The notes beneath the pieces were generated by a model that saw only the letters and a list, made by a program, of their open reading frames with translations, did no database searches and had not been told where the DNA came from. A DNA stretch of 6,119 nucleotides from Lachnospiraceae bacterium (GTDB lineage: Bacteria > Bacillota > Clostridia > Lachnospirales > Lachnospiraceae), in NCBI GenBank assembly GCA_003484785.1, contig DNAD01000235.1, positions 1 through 6,119 on the forward strand, written 5' to 3'. The position numbers and the translations under genes were made by a program. Positions 6,090 to 6,119 of this stretch are shown one piece after another; the stretch's first letter is position 1; each line of letters starts with the position of its first letter.

Positions 6090-6119
6090 ACTTAACTGTG
6101 TGTTTACCCCTTATTCCTC
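6090..6119 (-). promoter_or_regulatory. Leader upstream of the first complete gene, with distant SD-like run
   Basis: The 30 nt upstream of the GT87 ATG contain AAGGGG about 17 nt from the start codon, beyond the usual 5-10 nt. Stop codons occur in two of the three frames (GAG-GAA-TAA and AAG-GGG-TAA), so an upstream gene could end here. The stretch is too short to show a promoter. Confidence 0.3.

Larger units (their letters stand above)
1..6119 (-). other. Single tightly coupled operon for lipid-linked glycan assembly or modification
   Basis: All six complete genes read the same way. Their junctions, in transcription order, are: 8-nt overlap, 3-nt gap, 1-nt gap, 1-nt gap (or 41-nt overlap with the alternative start), 3-nt gap, then a 4-nt overlap into a possible next frame. 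No hairpin followed by a T-run, and no space for a promoter, exists between genes. The promoter therefore lies upstream of 6119 and the terminator beyond position 1. Unity of transcription is inferred from spacing and strand. Confidence 0.85.

Noticed and set aside
1..6119. tRNA/rRNA genes, CRISPR repeats, insertion sequences, riboswitches
   Set aside because: Virtually every base is accounted for by the six coding regions; no regular spaced repeats, terminal inverted repeats, transposase motifs or cloverleaf-like segments were seen by eye.

Overview
The window holds one densely packed gene cluster, entirely on the minus strand. Six complete genes run from about 6089 down to 30, and a seventh reading frame may begin at the left edge. 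Base composition is moderate by eye. Arginine AGG/AGA and isoleucine ATA codons are frequent, and purine-rich Shine-Dalgarno (SD) sites precede several genes. The one secreted protein is a lipoprotein with an acidic linker containing 'VSEND...SVSGN'. That linker style is familiar from Lachnospiraceae (Bacillota, Clostridia), so a gut or rumen Lachnospiraceae-like anaerobe is the best guess. This is inferred from style, not from a marker gene.

In transcription order the genes are: (1) a GT87/DUF2029-type polytopic GT-C glycosyltransferase (6089-4830); (2) a GtrA-family small membrane protein (4837-4334); (3) a lipoprotein with a SASA/sialate-O-acetylesterase-like SGNH esterase domain (4330-3122); (4) a GT2 glycosyltransferase of the dolichyl/polyprenyl-phosphate-sugar synthase type (3120-2326); (5) an integral membrane protein of the lysylphosphatidylglycerol-synthase-TM/AglD2-like 'flippase-like' family (about 2324-1473); (6) a 479-residue protein with a nucleotidyltransferase-like N-terminus and an aminoglycoside/choline-kinase-like C-terminus (1469-30). 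Neighbouring genes overlap by 8 or 4 nt or are separated by only 1-3 nt, so they almost certainly form one translationally coupled transcript. No internal promoter, terminator, RNA gene, mobile element or CRISPR array was seen, and no gap is long enough to hold one.

Read together, genes 4, 2 and 1 have the composition of a three-component lipid-carrier glycosylation system. In GtrB-GtrA-GtrC of O-antigen-modifying phages and CsbB-GtcA-YfhO of Bacillus, a GT2 loads a sugar onto polyprenyl phosphate, a GtrA-type protein is thought to move it across the membrane, and a GT-C enzyme transfers it outside the cell. Here that core comes with a second transporter-like membrane protein, a surface-anchored esterase that could trim O-acyl groups from the glycan, and a putative cytoplasmic enzyme that could phosphorylate and nucleotide-activate the sugar or substituent. 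The acceptor and sugar cannot be read from the sequence. This particular six-gene combination is the most interesting thing in the window.
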